A stretch of DNA of 64,000 nucleotides from Leucobacter sp. Psy1 (GCF_020096995.1 NZ_CP083692.1:2976001-3040000), one strand, 5' to 3'; positions 1 to 8,975 are shown, numbered from the stretch's first letter. The notes: generated by a model from the letters alone, not told the origin. Numbers and translations: made by a program.

Positions 1-639
1 CTCCCCGATCGGGGCGTCGGCGACGACCTTGCCGCGGCCGAGCACAATGACGTGGTCGGCGGTCTGCGCCATCTCGCTCATGAGGTGGCTGGAGAGGAGT
101 ACCGTGCGACCCTCGGCGGCCAGCTGCCGCACCAGGCGTCGCACCCAGTAGACCCCGTCGGGGTCGAGCCCGTTGACCGGTTCGTCGAGCAGCAGCACCT
201 GCGGATCCCCGAGGAGCGCCGCAGCGATGCCGAGCCGCTGCCCCATGCCCAGCGAGAAGCCACCGACGCGCTTGCCCGCAACGCCCGTCAGCCCGGTCAT
301 CTCGAGGACCTCGTCGACGCGGCCCGTCGGGATCCGGTGCGTGGCCGCGAGCGCGCGGAGGTGGCTCCGGGCGGATCGGCCGGGGTGCACGCCCTTCGCA
401 TCGAGCAGTGCCCCGAGCACGTGCAGGGGTGCCGGGTGGTCGGCGTACGACTTGCCCAGCACCGTGACGGTGCCTGAGGTGGGGCGATCCAGACCGAGGA
501 TCAGCCGCATGGTGGTCGACTTGCCCGCCCCGTTCGGCCCGAGGAACCCCGTGACCTGCCCCGGACGGACCGTGAACGACACGTCGTCGACGGCGGTCTT
601 CCGCCCATACTGCTTGGTGAGTCCGTGTGTCTCGATCAT
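1..639 (-). CDS. ABC transporter ATP-binding protein (C-terminus outside the window)
   Basis: This is the cytoplasmic ATPase subunit of an ABC transporter; the first 213 residues are visible and the rest lies left of base 1. The sequence shows a Walker A GPNGAGKS at residues 34-41, a signature-like FSLGMGQR, a Walker B LLLDEP and a switch segment SSHLMSE. The signature deviates from LSGGQ in the manner of the bacitracin/antibiotic exporter ATPases (CcmA/BcrA type), which pair with ABC-2 permeases. GAGGAG lies 5 nt before the ATG and fixes the start. No permease is visible; it would be expected beyond the window. Export of a peptide or drug is inference. Confidence 0.9.
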   Translation of the reverse strand, partial: MIETHGLTKQYGRKTAVDDVSFTVRPGQVTGFLGPNGAGKSTTMRLILGLDRPTSGTVTVLGKSYADHPAPLHVLGALLDAKGVHPGRSARSHLRALAATHRIPTGRVDEVLEMTGLTGVAGKRVGGFSLGMGQRLGIAAALLGDPQVLLLDEPVNGLDPDGVYWVRRLVRQLAAEGRTVLLSSHLMSEMAQTADHVIVLGRGKVVADAPIGE

Positions 640-905
640 GATGCTCCTCGGATCGGGGTCGGTGTCGCCGGTGCCGACGATGACTCCCAACCTACGAATC
701 GGGAGGGAGCTGCCGGATCCCCTGGAGGTACCGACATCCGCGGCGGACCTCGTACCCAGGTACCACGTTTCCGCGGAACGGCGTCCGGGGCGCGACAGAC
801 CGAAGACCACGACTTTCACCCGACCTCGCCATGGGGTTAGGCTGAGCGCAACCGGTTCAGTCCGACACCGCGTCGGGGCCGGAACTCCGCTCAGGGAGGT
901 GGGGC

Positions 906-1187
906 ATGGACCAGACGCACATCACTGAAGACGAGCTGCACGCCGCGCTCGACAGCTACCGGTGGGCGCTCGCAGACGCGCGCACCGAGCTCGGAGCGGA
1001 CGCCTCGCGAGCCGACGTCATCGCCCGGGGTCGCAAGATGCTCGGCGACGACGAACCCGATCATCATGCTCTCCTACTGCGCCTCGCCGAGAGCGACAGC
1101 GGGGATCCCATCTGGAATCTCGAGGAAGAGGTCGTCGACGACGAGCTCTCGGGCGACATCGCTTCCGAGAAGTCGGAGTCAGACTGA
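906..1187 (+). CDS. Small acidic hypothetical protein, 93 aa
   Basis: I do not recognise this protein. It is soluble and acidic, with a predicted helical N-terminal half (residues 5-45) and an Asp/Glu-rich tail. GGGAGG lies 5 nt before the ATG, so the start is firm. It runs directly into the ROK regulator: its stop codon overlaps the most plausible start of that gene, so the two are probably co-transcribed. No domain or function can be assigned. Confidence 0.7.
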   Translation: MDQTHITEDELHAALDSYRWALADARTELGADASRADVIARGRKMLGDDEPDHHALLLRLAESDSGDPIWNLEEEVVDDELSGDIASEKSESD

Positions 1188-2356
1188 GCGCACGAGAGCA
1201 GTCGCACAGCATCTCGGCGGTCCTCGCTTCCGTCATGGAACGAGGGACATCGACCCGAGGCGAGATCGTCGACGACACCGGCTTGAGCAAGGCTTCGGTA
1301 GCTCGGTTGGTCGATGAACTGCTGCGCTCGGGCTTTCTGTCAATAGCTGCGCAGTCGACAGCCGTATCGCAGGGTGCTTCCGAGCTCTCGACGGGCGACG
1401 TGCGTGGCAGGCCCCCCGAACGGCTCACGGTGCCCTTGAGCCTGGGGCACGTCATCGGCGTGAGTTTCGGCCTGCAGCGCACCGTCGTCGTGGCGGCGGA
1501 TCTCACTGGAGCCGAACGCTACGCCGTTGCAGAACCCACGCCGGAGTACGATGAGCCGGCAAAACTCGTGAGGTGGCTTGCCTCGCGCGTGGAGACCGCG
1601 CGGAGCAACACGGATGGCCCCCTCCACCGCGTCACCGTCGCCCTGCCGGTCCGGGTGGCCGACGGGCGGACGGTGCAGCATCCACCGGAGCGATGGCGCT
1701 CGCTCGACGGTCTCGACCTCGCCGCGGAGATCGAACGCGCGGTGGGCGTTGACGTGACGATCTCGAGCGACGCGAACTCCGCGCATGCCGGTCTCGTGGA
1801 CGAGGGCTTCGTCGCCCGAGACGAAGCCTCCATCCTCCTCAGCATGAGCACGGTGCTCACCGTTGATCAGCGGGATGCGTCTGGCAGAACCGTGCTCGGA
1901 CGCTCAGACGCATTCGGCGATCTGTCTCTCCTCCCCGTGTTCGGAGCAAGCGGTTCGCGCGCATCCCTGCTCAGCACGACCGGAGTGCAGCAACGCTGCC
2001 GGGAAGCGGGCGTGCGCTTCGAGCGCCTCTCCGAGCTGTGGAAGATCTCTTCAACGGACGTCGCGGCGAGGAACGTGCGCGCCGACTTCACCGACGCACT
2101 GGAGACCGTGCTCCGCATGATCTCAGTCTGGACAGAAGCATCCACCGTGGTACTGCTCGGCCGTCTGGCACCGCTCGTGGAGCTGGTGCTCCCGGATGTG
2201 CAGGCAGCGCTCACACCGCACATCGCCCCGCTCCCCCGCGTCGCGGTGGTCGGAGTCGAAGGAACGAGCAACGTGACCGCCCGAGGCGCAGCGCGCACCG
2301 CCCTGGTAGCCGCGCAGTCTCACGTGCGCGAGCAACTCACACGACGTCCGCGCTAG
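1184..2356 (+). CDS. ROK-family transcriptional regulator (winged-helix N-terminus)
   Basis: The N-terminus reads as the winged helix typical of ROK repressors (GEIVDDTGLSKASVARLVDE), followed by an actin-like ATPase-fold domain (VVVAADLTG, then a SSDANSAHAG stretch). The usual ROK zinc-binding Cys/His cluster and a clear glucokinase DGxG loop are not visible, so it is probably a regulator and not a sugar kinase. The start is uncertain. The first in-frame ATG (1235) would cut into helix 1 of the HTH. No ATG or GTG lies in frame between there and 1184, so I place the start at a CTG at 1184, which overlaps the upstream stop as CTGA with a GGAG about 6 nt before it. A catabolic regulatory role is suggested by the gene cluster that follows. 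Confidence 0.75.
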   Translation: MSAREQSHSISAVLASVMERGTSTRGEIVDDTGLSKASVARLVDELLRSGFLSIAAQSTAVSQGASELSTGDVRGRPPERLTVPLSLGHVIGVSFGLQRTVVVAADLTGAERYAVAEPTPEYDEPAKLVRWLASRVETARSNTDGPLHRVTVALPVRVADGRTVQHPPERWRSLDGLDLAAEIERAVGVDVTISSDANSAHAGLVDEGFVARDEASILLSMSTVLTVDQRDASGRTVLGRSDAFGDLSLLPVFGASGSRASLLSTTGVQQRCREAGVRFERLSELWKISSTDVAARNVRADFTDALETVLRMISVWTEASTVVLLGRLAPLVELVLPDVQAALTPHIAPLPRVAVVGVEGTSNVTARGAARTALVAAQSHVREQLTRRPR

Positions 2357-3693
2357 AGATGAACGCCGGCGACCTCTGCGAAGCTCTCGAGGAACCGCGA
2401 GACATCGGACTCGGTGAGGGCAAGCGGCGGCCGGATCTTCAGCACGTGGGCCTCGGGACCGGCGGCGCTGATGAGCACCCGCCGCTCGCGCAACCCGTCG
2501 ATCACCCGCATTGCTCGCTGTTTGTCAGGAGTCGGAGTCGCCGCGTCGGTCACGATCTCGACACCCGCGAGCAGTCCCGACCCCCGGACCTCGGCGACAT
2601 GCGCGGAGCCCGCGGTGATCGAGCGGAGACCGGCGCGCAGCTGCTCGCCGACCCCCGCGGCGCGCACCGCAACATTCTCCTGCTCGAAGACGTCGAGCAC
2701 TGCGGCGCCCGCGGCAATGGGCACCGATGAGCCGCCGAATGTATTGAAGTAGCGCACCTGCTCGCCGAACTCGCGAGCGACCTCAGGGCGAAAGACCACC
2801 CCTGACAGCGGGATGCCGTTCCCCATCGGCTTCCCCAACGTGACCATGTCCGGCACGACATTGTGAGATGCGAACCCCCACATCTGCGCCCCGGTACGAC
2901 CGAACCCGGACTGCACCTCATCCGCGATGAAGACGCCGCCGGCGCCGTGCACCTCGTCGACCATTCCCGCGAGGTAGTCACGCTGTTCGGGGAAGATTCC
3001 GTCGCTCATGTGCGAGAGGTCGAGCACGAGAGCCGCCGTACCGAACCCGTGCCTGCGGAGGTCGGCGATCGCTCGGCGCACCTCCTCGCGCATGTGTTCG
3101 GCGAGACTCACACCGTCCGGAAGTAGAGAGGGGTTCGGTGGGTCGATCTCGCGGACGCCTGCACCGAGCGACGACCCCTCGCCCAGTGCCGGTGAAATCT
3201 CGGCGATCTGACTCGTGATGCCGTGATAGGCCCATCGCGTGACGATGACGCCCTGGTGCCCCGTGTAGTGCTTGGCCACACGGAGTGCCAGGTCATTGGC
3301 CTCGGACCCGGAACAGGCGAACGTGACTCGGCTGAGTTCATCGGGGAAGTAGGAGACGAGACGCTCGGCGTAGTCGACTAGCCCCTCCTGCGCATAGCGC
3401 GTGTTGGTGTTGAGCGTCGCCACCTGCCGGTTCACGGCCTCGACGACGTGGGGGTGGCAGTGCCCGACCACGGGGACGTTGTTGTATGCGTCGAGAAAGT
3501 CGTGACCTTCCGCATCGAAGAGATGGGCGCCGCTCCCTCGCACGAACGCCACCGGGTCGTTGTACACGAGCAGGTAGCCCGGCCCGAGGATCTCAAGTCG
3601 GCGCTCGATGTTCGCGCGGACCGCGGGGGAAACCGCGTCGAGGTTTGCCGGATCAAATCGGCTCGGATAGCGCGATGCGCCGAGTGACACCAT
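2353..3693 (-). CDS. Class III PLP-dependent aminotransferase / phospho-lyase-like protein
   Basis: The protein is a fold-type I PLP enzyme of aminotransferase class III, 446 aa, normal for the family. It has the phosphate-binding SGSEAN (128-133), the cofactor Asp in IADEVQ (Asp258), and the Schiff-base lysine in TLGKPMGNG (Lys288). The adjacent APH-fold kinase is the partner seen with the AGXT2L-type phospho-lyases (ethanolamine-phosphate and 5-phosphohydroxylysine phospho-lyases). A kinase plus phospho-lyase pair is therefore as likely as a plain transaminase; the exact substrate is inference. AGGAG lies 6 nt before the ATG. It follows the kinase gene on the same strand, about 66 nt away, and its end overlaps the end of the ROK gene by 4 bp. 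Confidence 0.85.
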   Translation of the reverse strand: MVSLGASRYPSRFDPANLDAVSPAVRANIERRLEILGPGYLLVYNDPVAFVRGSGAHLFDAEGHDFLDAYNNVPVVGHCHPHVVEAVNRQVATLNTNTRYAQEGLVDYAERLVSYFPDELSRVTFACSGSEANDLALRVAKHYTGHQGVIVTRWAYHGITSQIAEISPALGEGSSLGAGVREIDPPNPSLLPDGVSLAEHMREEVRRAIADLRRHGFGTAALVLDLSHMSDGIFPEQRDYLAGMVDEVHGAGGVFIADEVQSGFGRTGAQMWGFASHNVVPDMVTLGKPMGNGIPLSGVVFRPEVAREFGEQVRYFNTFGGSSVPIAAGAAVLDVFEQENVAVRAAGVGEQLRAGLRSITAGSAHVAEVRGSGLLAGVEIVTDAATPTPDKQRAMRVIDGLRERRVLISAAGPEAHVLKIRPPLALTESDVSRFLESFAEVAGVHL

Positions 3694-3759
3694 GGTGATC
3701 TCCTGAGCTGGGTCCGGAGCGAGCCGGGACGGATGCGGGTCGAGGGTGGCGTGAACGCT

Positions 3760-4830
3760 CTAGGTATGGGGACTCGCGTCGTGCAGTGCACGGCGCGCTG
3801 CGGAAATCCCGGCGTGCAAGGCGCGCTCGAGGCGGTCCCAGTCGTCGCGCGCGTGCTGCATGATGTACTCGCCGCGCTCGGTGCCTCGATCCAAGCGCCA
3901 GGATGCGACGAGCGCGCGGAGGGTGATTCTCGCGAGACTGGCGAGCGCAACGAGTTCGATCTCCGACTCGTCGAGGGGGAATATCGTCCGGTATCCGCGG
4001 AGCAGCGCACGCGACGACGCCCAGGGGTCTGGCGCCGCAGGGTCCAGATGATTTCCGCACATCACTGCAGGGTCGAAGACGACAGGAACCCGCATGATGT
4101 CACCGAAATCGATCACACCGATGACGAAGTCGGGCGCCTCCGGGTCGACGACCACGTTGTACGGGCTGAAGTCTCCATGGATGACCTGGCTCCGGGCAGC
4201 GTCCACCGAGGGGTCCACGCCCTGACTGAATGCGGCGAACACGGTGCGCGCAAGCGCTCGACGGTGCGGGTCGCGTTCGAGGTCGATGAGCGACGCGAAC
4301 TCGGTGAAGCGAGTGAGATTCCAGACGAACTGACGCTCAGTTCCCACGTGCACAAAATCCTGGAGGGCGACATCCACGCGGCCGAGCATGGCGCCCACGG
4401 CCTGGAGCTGATCGAGCGTGGGCGTCGCATCGACGAGCAGAGTTCCCGGAATGAATTCATGCACCCGGATCACTCCCTGGCTATCACCCCCTGCCCCCGC
4501 GAGTGCCGTCCAGAGACTCCCCGCTCGAGTTCTTCGAACGCGCTGCACCGGAATACGCGGGTCCTTCGCCGCGATGTGTTCCACCGCCTCGGCCTGGCAG
4601 TGCACGATATCGATCGGTTCGCTCGGATGCGAGACCTTCACCAGGTACTCGCGGTCCCCGCCCAGCTCACGACACCGAAATGTCGCGTCCATCTCCGTCG
4701 CGACACGAGTCAGCTCGCCCGCAAGGTCGTAGTGCTCGAGCAGAGTGCGCGCGACAAGTTCCTCAGGAACAGAGTGGGAGGTGGTTCCCAGGCCGCCGTC
4801 TTCAAGAACTCTCGATACCGCGTTCACCAT
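3760..4830 (-). CDS. APH-fold phosphotransferase (hydroxylysine-kinase-like)
   Basis: This is a 356-aa kinase of the aminoglycoside phosphotransferase / choline kinase fold. It shows the catalytic Brenner motif HGDFSPYN (Asp220, Asn225), the magnesium-binding IDFGD (Asp241), and an N-lobe lysine in YLVKVSHP (Lys65). In animals and many bacteria this subfamily (AGPHD1/HYKK-like) phosphorylates a small hydroxylated amine and is genetically linked to a class III PLP phospho-lyase, the arrangement seen here. I chose the ATG at 4830: GAGGAGGA sits 4 nt before it, too close to serve the GTG at 4833, and a GTG at 4827 is the alternative. A drug-resistance role is unlikely given the context. Confidence 0.82.
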   Translation of the reverse strand: MVNAVSRVLEDGGLGTTSHSVPEELVARTLLEHYDLAGELTRVATEMDATFRCRELGGDREYLVKVSHPSEPIDIVHCQAEAVEHIAAKDPRIPVQRVRRTRAGSLWTALAGAGGDSQGVIRVHEFIPGTLLVDATPTLDQLQAVGAMLGRVDVALQDFVHVGTERQFVWNLTRFTEFASLIDLERDPHRRALARTVFAAFSQGVDPSVDAARSQVIHGDFSPYNVVVDPEAPDFVIGVIDFGDIMRVPVVFDPAVMCGNHLDPAAPDPWASSRALLRGYRTIFPLDESEIELVALASLARITLRALVASWRLDRGTERGEYIMQHARDDWDRLERALHAGISAARRALHDASPHT

Positions 4831-4860
4831 CACATCCTCCTCTCGACTCGATGTGGGCCA

Positions 4861-4889
4861 CTGTAACCTTTTGTCTCACAGTAAGTCAA
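4861..4889 (-). promoter_or_regulatory. Promoter of the kinase/aminotransferase pair, with inverted repeat
   Basis: On the minus strand TTGACT (4889-4884) is followed after 17 bp by TTACAG (4866-4861), a fair sigma-A-type promoter for the gene starting at 4830. The arms ACTGT and ACAGT lie across the spacer as a short inverted repeat, a possible operator. This is pattern evidence only. Confidence 0.45.
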
Positions 4890-4932
4890 TATAGAAACCC
4901 TGCCCCTCGGACTCGCCGTTCCCTCATTGTAA

Positions 4933-4966
4933 ATTGTTGACAATCTTCCTGCGGAGCTTCTAGTCT
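4933..4966 (+). promoter_or_regulatory. Promoter with GntR-like operator before the HAD/oxidase pair
   Basis: TTGACA (4937-4942) and TAGTCT (4961-4966) are separated by 18 bp. The -35 is embedded in a perfect palindrome, ATTGTTGACAAT (4933-4944), the TTGTNNACAA shape bound by GntR regulators of the FadR subfamily. No GntR gene lies in the immediate cluster; one is at 56245. The regulator is therefore unknown. Confidence 0.55.
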
Positions 4967-5050
4967 CGAACTGCGACGAGCATTCGCACCCCGCAACGAT
5001 GCGACGGTCTCCCGCACACGACGCCAAAATTTTTCGAGATTGGATCCCAG

Positions 5051-5725
5051 GTGACCCTGCAGCTCCCCCGCCCGAAGTACATTTCCTTCGACGTAATCGG
5101 CACGCTGATCTCGTTCGAGATGCGCAAGACCGTCGAGCCGATCGTGAGCGACCGCCTGCATGGGGAGACGCTCGAAGAGTTCTTCCGCCAGTTCAGCTTC
5201 ATCCGATACGACGAAATCATGGAGTACCGCCCGTACGACGAGGTACTCGAACGCTCATACCGCCGAGTCTGCGCGCGCTTCGGCATCGAGGTCGGGGACG
5301 ACGACGTTGCCGCGATCCTGCGCGACTTCGCGGAGTGGGGACCGCACGCCGACGTCCCCGCGCCGCTCGCGAAGATGGCAGAGCACTTCCCGCTCGTCGC
5401 GCTCTCGAACACCGACGACCGCTACCTCAACGCTTTCATCGAGCGTCTCGGCGCACCGTTCCACGCCGTGCTCACCGCTGAGCAGGCCGGCGCTTACAAG
5501 CCGCGCATCCAGGCCTTCGACTACATGCTCGACACCCTCGACGCGGCGCCCACGGACTTCCTCCACATCGCGTCGCACCAGTTCTACGACCACATTCCGA
5601 TGAGCAAGCTCGGCTTCACCAACAAGGTGTTCCTCGACCGCGGCTACGACCCCGACCTGCCCCAGTACGGGGCGGCCAGCGTCACATCGCTCGACGAGGT
5701 CAACCGCGCGCTCGGCATCGCCTGA
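5051..5725 (+). CDS. HAD-superfamily hydrolase, haloacid dehalogenase type II-like
   Basis: This 224-aa cytoplasmic protein has the HAD core: nucleophile Asp14 in FDVIGTL, motif II ALSNTDD, the motif III lysine in AYKPRIQAF, and a motif IV region HIASHQFYDHIPM. It resembles L-2-haloacid dehalogenases, but the usual aromatic residue two positions after the nucleophile is Ile. Phosphatase or dehalogenase activity cannot be told apart. The start is GTG; no ATG lies upstream of the conserved strand 1, and the Shine-Dalgarno is weak. It is followed after 19 nt by the flavin oxidase and shares its promoter at 4933. Confidence 0.83.
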   Translation: MTLQLPRPKYISFDVIGTLISFEMRKTVEPIVSDRLHGETLEEFFRQFSFIRYDEIMEYRPYDEVLERSYRRVCARFGIEVGDDDVAAILRDFAEWGPHADVPAPLAKMAEHFPLVALSNTDDRYLNAFIERLGAPFHAVLTAEQAGAYKPRIQAFDYMLDTLDAAPTDFLHIASHQFYDHIPMSKLGFTNKVFLDRGYDPDLPQYGAASVTSLDEVNRALGIA

Positions 5726-5744
5726 CACGATCACGAGAGCGGAG

Positions 5745-6923
5745 ATGAGCATGCACGCCGATGTCATCGTTGTCGGGGCCGGTTCGGTCGGCACTATGGC
5801 CGCCTGGCAGCTCGCGAAACAGGGTCACCGGGTCATCGCGGTGGATCGCTCGACGATCCCCGGCCCGTTCTCGGCGTACGCCGGCGAGTCCAGACTCTTT
5901 CGAACGATCTACCGCGAAGGCAGCCACTATCGCGGCATCCTCTCGCGAGCCGTATCGCTCTGGCGCGAACTCGAGGAGGAGAGCAGCACGGACCTGCTCC
6001 GCATCTGCGGCGGCGTGACGATCGGACGTCGGGGCGTGCCCTCGTTCGAGCGACTCCTGGAGTCCGCGCAGGATCAGGACTCCGAGTTCGACCTCCTCTC
6101 CGGCGATGAGGCGGCCGCGAGACTCCCGCTCCACCGCCTCGACGAGGGCTCGCTCGCGCTGTTCGACCCGCAGAGCGGGTACCTGAAGAGCGAGCGGGCG
6201 GTATTGAGCGCTGTGCAGGCGGCGCAACGGCACGGCGCGACGTTCCTCGAGCAGCGAGAGGTGAACGAGATCGTCAGGGACGGGAATGCCTGGAGCGTGC
6301 ACACCGGTCAGGAGACACTCACGGCACCGCGGGTCATCGTCTCCACTGGCACCGGTGCCAGGCAGTTCAGTCGAGCCCTCGGGGCGAGCACCGAGATCCG
6401 CCCGCAGGTGCTCACCTGGTTCCCGCTTCGCGACCCGGCCGCGTACGCCTCGGCCGACGAGCAGACGATCTTCCTCCGCAACGAGCCCGACGGGAGTTTC
6501 TACGGATTCCCGTCGAGCGATGGCTGGACGATCAAGGTTGCCGGCAGCGTCTACCTGCCGCCGGTCGACACCTACGACCACCCGATGGCGGTGCACCCCG
6601 AGTACCTCGACACCGTCACCCGCTACGTGCGGGACTACCTGCCAGGCGTCGAGCCGAGGGCCGTGCGCGTCAGCCCCTGCGCCGACGCCTACACGAGCGA
6701 CGAGACCGCACTGCTCGGCGAGATCGACGGACTCGACGGCATTATCGCGGCAGTCGGTCTCTCGGGGCACGGATTCAAGATGGCCCCAGCACTCGGAGCA
6801 GCGGCAGCCGATCTCGCCACCGGGGTTCCCGTGGCGGAGGACATCGCATTCATGGACCCGAACCGCTTCGGGTCGCCGACTGGATCGACCGATCGCCTCG
6901 TGCTCTCGGGCGCACCCGAATAG
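5745..6923 (+). CDS. FAD-dependent amine oxidase, monomeric sarcosine oxidase / N-methyltryptophan oxidase-like
   Basis: This is a 392-aa flavoenzyme. The Rossmann motif VGAGSVG (10-16) binds FAD. Cys312 in SPCADAYTSDE matches the position of the cysteine that binds FAD covalently in monomeric sarcosine oxidase, and the following GLSGHGFKMAPALG is the conserved C-terminal loop. The family oxidises N-methyl or secondary amines to imines and makes H2O2. The N-terminal GESRLFR stands where the family has its substrate-side Arg loop. GGAG directly abuts the ATG at 5745 and lies 6 nt before a second ATG at 5751, which may be the real start. It is an operon partner of the HAD gene. The substrate is unknown; an N-methylated or phosphorylated amine fits the neighbours. 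Confidence 0.85.
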   Translation: MSMHADVIVVGAGSVGTMAAWQLAKQGHRVIAVDRSTIPGPFSAYAGESRLFRTIYREGSHYRGILSRAVSLWRELEEESSTDLLRICGGVTIGRRGVPSFERLLESAQDQDSEFDLLSGDEAAARLPLHRLDEGSLALFDPQSGYLKSERAVLSAVQAAQRHGATFLEQREVNEIVRDGNAWSVHTGQETLTAPRVIVSTGTGARQFSRALGASTEIRPQVLTWFPLRDPAAYASADEQTIFLRNEPDGSFYGFPSSDGWTIKVAGSVYLPPVDTYDHPMAVHPEYLDTVTRYVRDYLPGVEPRAVRVSPCADAYTSDETALLGEIDGLDGIIAAVGLSGHGFKMAPALGAAAADLATGVPVAEDIAFMDPNRFGSPTGSTDRLVLSGAPE

Positions 6924-6928
6924 CGGAA

Positions 6929-7234
6929 CTACTCGGTCGCCGCCTCGTCGGCGATCCGCGTGTGGTGCTGGATCACTTCGGCGACGACGAAGTTGAACCA
7001 CTTCTCCGCGAACTCGGGATCGAGGTGCGCCGCCTCGGCGAGCTCGCGGAGGCGCTGGATCTGGCGCGCTTCGCGCGCCGGATCCGACGCGGGCATCCGA
7101 TGCTCCGCCTTCAGTTCGCCCACCAGCTGCGTCGCCTTGAACCGCTCGGCGAGCATGTGGACGAGCGCGGCGTCGATGTTGTCGATGCTCGAGCGCAAGC
7201 GCTCCAACTGCTCCTGGGGTGTGCGATCCGACAC
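6929..7234 (-). CDS. Chorismate mutase, AroQ class
   Basis: This 101-aa all-helical protein converts chorismate to prephenate for Phe and Tyr synthesis. The pattern LRSSIDNIDAALVHMLAERF, then VGELK, and SDPAREARQ matches the AroQ helix 1 Arg, the Lys and the DxxRE segment. It starts with GTG, 9 nt after the purA stop, and so is the last gene of a DUF3151-purA-chorismate mutase operon. Its end lies 5 nt from the convergent oxidase gene, with no clear terminator between them. Confidence 0.9.
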   Translation of the reverse strand: MSDRTPQEQLERLRSSIDNIDAALVHMLAERFKATQLVGELKAEHRMPASDPAREARQIQRLRELAEAAHLDPEFAEKWFNFVVAEVIQHHTRIADEAATE

Positions 7235-7243
7235 GGTCGCCGC

Positions 7244-8530
7244 CTAGTCCAGCAGATCGTGGCGAACCACGACCTGCTCACGCTCCGGACCGACACCGAT
7301 CGCGGAGATGCGGGAGCCGCTCATCCTCTCCAGCGCGAGGATGTAGTCCTGCGCGTTCTGCGGCAGATCCTCGAAGCGACGCGCACCCGAGATGTCCTCG
7401 GTCCAGCCGGGGAACTCCTCGTAGATCGGCTTCGCATGATGGAAATCGGTCTGGTTGACCGGCACCTCGTCGTGACGCACCCCGTTGACGTCGTAGGCGA
7501 CGCACACCGGAATCGTCTCAAGGCCCGAGAGCACGTCGAGCTTCGTCAGCACGAAGTCGGTGACCCCGTTGATGCGGGCGGCGTAGCGGGCGATCGGCGC
7601 GTCGTACCAGCCGCAGCGACGCGGGCGACCCGTGGTCGTGCCGAACTCGTGACCGACCTGCGCGAGGTGCTCGCCGTACTCGTCGAAGAGCTCCGTCGGG
7701 AACGGGCCGGCCCCAACGCGCGTGGTGTAGGCCTTGACGACCGAGATGACGCGGTCGATGCTGTGCGGCGGCAGGCCCGAGCCCGTGCTCGCCCCGCCGG
7801 CCGTCGCGTTCGACGATGTCACGAACGGGTACGTGCCGTGGTCGATGTCGAGCATCGTCGCCTGCCCGGCCTCGAAGAGCACGTTCTTGCCCGCCTGCAT
7901 GGCCTCGTGCAGCATCAGACCGGTGTCGCAGACCATCGGCTCGAGCATCTCGCGGTACTGAAGCAGGTCGTTGATGACCTCGTCGGCCTCGATCGCCCGA
8001 CGGTTGTAGATCTTCACCAGGATCTGGTTCTTGAAGTCGAGCGCGGCCTCGACCTTCTGGCGCAGGATGTTCTCGTCGAAGAGATCCTGCACTCGAATGC
8101 CGACGCGATTGATCTTGTCGGCGTAGGCCGGGCCGATCCCGCGGCCCGTCGTGCCGATCTGACGCTTGCCCAGGAACCGCTCGGTCACCTTGTCGAGCGT
8201 GCGGTGGTAGGCCGTGATGACGTGCGCGTTCGCGCTGAGCTTCAGCTTCGACACATCGACGCCGCGCGCCGAGAGCCCGTCGAGCTCCTCCTTCAGCACG
8301 TCGAGATCGACGACGACGCCGTTCGAGATGATCGGCGTCACGCCCGGCGTCAGAATGCCGGAGGGGAGGAGGTGAAGCGCATACTTCTCCTCGCCGACCA
8401 CGACGGTGTGGCCCGCGTTGTTGCCCCCGTTGAACTTGACGACGTAGTCGACGCGGCTTCCGAGCAGATCGGTCGCGCGCCCCTTCCCCTCGTCGCCCCA
8501 CTGGGCACCGGTGATCAGGACAGCTGGCAT
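7244..8530 (-). CDS. purA: Adenylosuccinate synthetase
   Basis: This 428-aa enzyme joins IMP and aspartate using GTP in AMP synthesis, in the cytoplasm. The P-loop-like [12 protein letters not shown] near the N-terminus, NNAGHTVVV (IMP and Mg site), [13 protein letters not shown] and [13 protein letters not shown] are all intact. Length and start are standard; AGAGG lies 5 nt before the ATG. It follows the DUF3151 gene with 1 nt between stop and start, so it is translationally coupled to it. Confidence 0.98.
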   Translation of the reverse strand: MPAVLITGAQWGDEGKGRATDLLGSRVDYVVKFNGGNNAGHTVVVGEEKYALHLLPSGILTPGVTPIISNGVVVDLDVLKEELDGLSARGVDVSKLKLSANAHVITAYHRTLDKVTERFLGKRQIGTTGRGIGPAYADKINRVGIRVQDLFDENILRQKVEAALDFKNQILVKIYNRRAIEADEVINDLLQYREMLEPMVCDTGLMLHEAMQAGKNVLFEAGQATMLDIDHGTYPFVTSSNATAGGASTGSGLPPHSIDRVISVVKAYTTRVGAGPFPTELFDEYGEHLAQVGHEFGTTTGRPRRCGWYDAPIARYAARINGVTDFVLTKLDVLSGLETIPVCVAYDVNGVRHDEVPVNQTDFHHAKPIYEEFPGWTEDISGARRFEDLPQNAQDYILALERMSGSRISAIGVGPEREQVVVRHDLLD

Positions 8531-8531
8531 G

Positions 8532-8975
8532 TCAGCCTCTTTCTGCTTCTGCTTCTGCTTGTGCGCGCGCTTCGATGCGCTCGATCGCGGTCGGGTCGGC
8601 TCCCTGCAGGAACTCGGTCAGGCGCTCGACCTCGGTTTCTTCACCGATACGGCCGGCGGCCCGCCGCAGCGCGTACAGCGCGCGGAGCACACCCCGGTTC
8701 GGCTCGTGATCCCACGGGATCGGCCCGGCACCGCGCCACCCCGACTTGCGCAGGGCGTCGAGACCGCGGTGATACCCGACACGGGCATAGGCGTACGCCT
8801 CGACCTCACGACCCCCGGCGTCGGCGAGATCCGCGAGCTCCGCCCAGACGAGCGGTGACTCCGGGTGCTCCCGCACCAGTCCATGCGGATCGGCGCCGTC
8901 GTGCAGCGCCTCGGTCACAGTGGGCTCGGCTGCGAGCCGGGTGGGCTCGGGGCCGAGGAGGTTTTCGCCGATCAC
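8532..8975 (-). CDS. DUF3151 domain protein
   Basis: This 147-aa soluble protein belongs to a conserved actinobacterial family (DUF3151) of unknown function, commonly found beside purA. Recognisable stretches are [15 protein letters not shown] and [24 protein letters not shown]. It starts at GTG. On the minus strand TAGACT (8987-8982) lies exactly 6 nt before that GTG and no Shine-Dalgarno is seen, so the mRNA is probably leaderless. It is the first gene of the purA operon. Confidence 0.9.
   Translation of the reverse strand: MIGENLLGPEPTRLAAEPTVTEALHDGADPHGLVREHPESPLVWAELADLADAGGREVEAYAYARVGYHRGLDALRKSGWRGAGPIPWDHEPNRGVLRALYALRRAAGRIGEETEVERLTEFLQGADPTAIERIEARAQAEAEAERG

Noticed and set aside
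3760-4830. Aminoglycoside resistance phosphotransferase
   Set aside because: The fold is right, but the neighbour is a class III PLP enzyme and the sequence lacks resistance-type context; a metabolic kinase is more likely.
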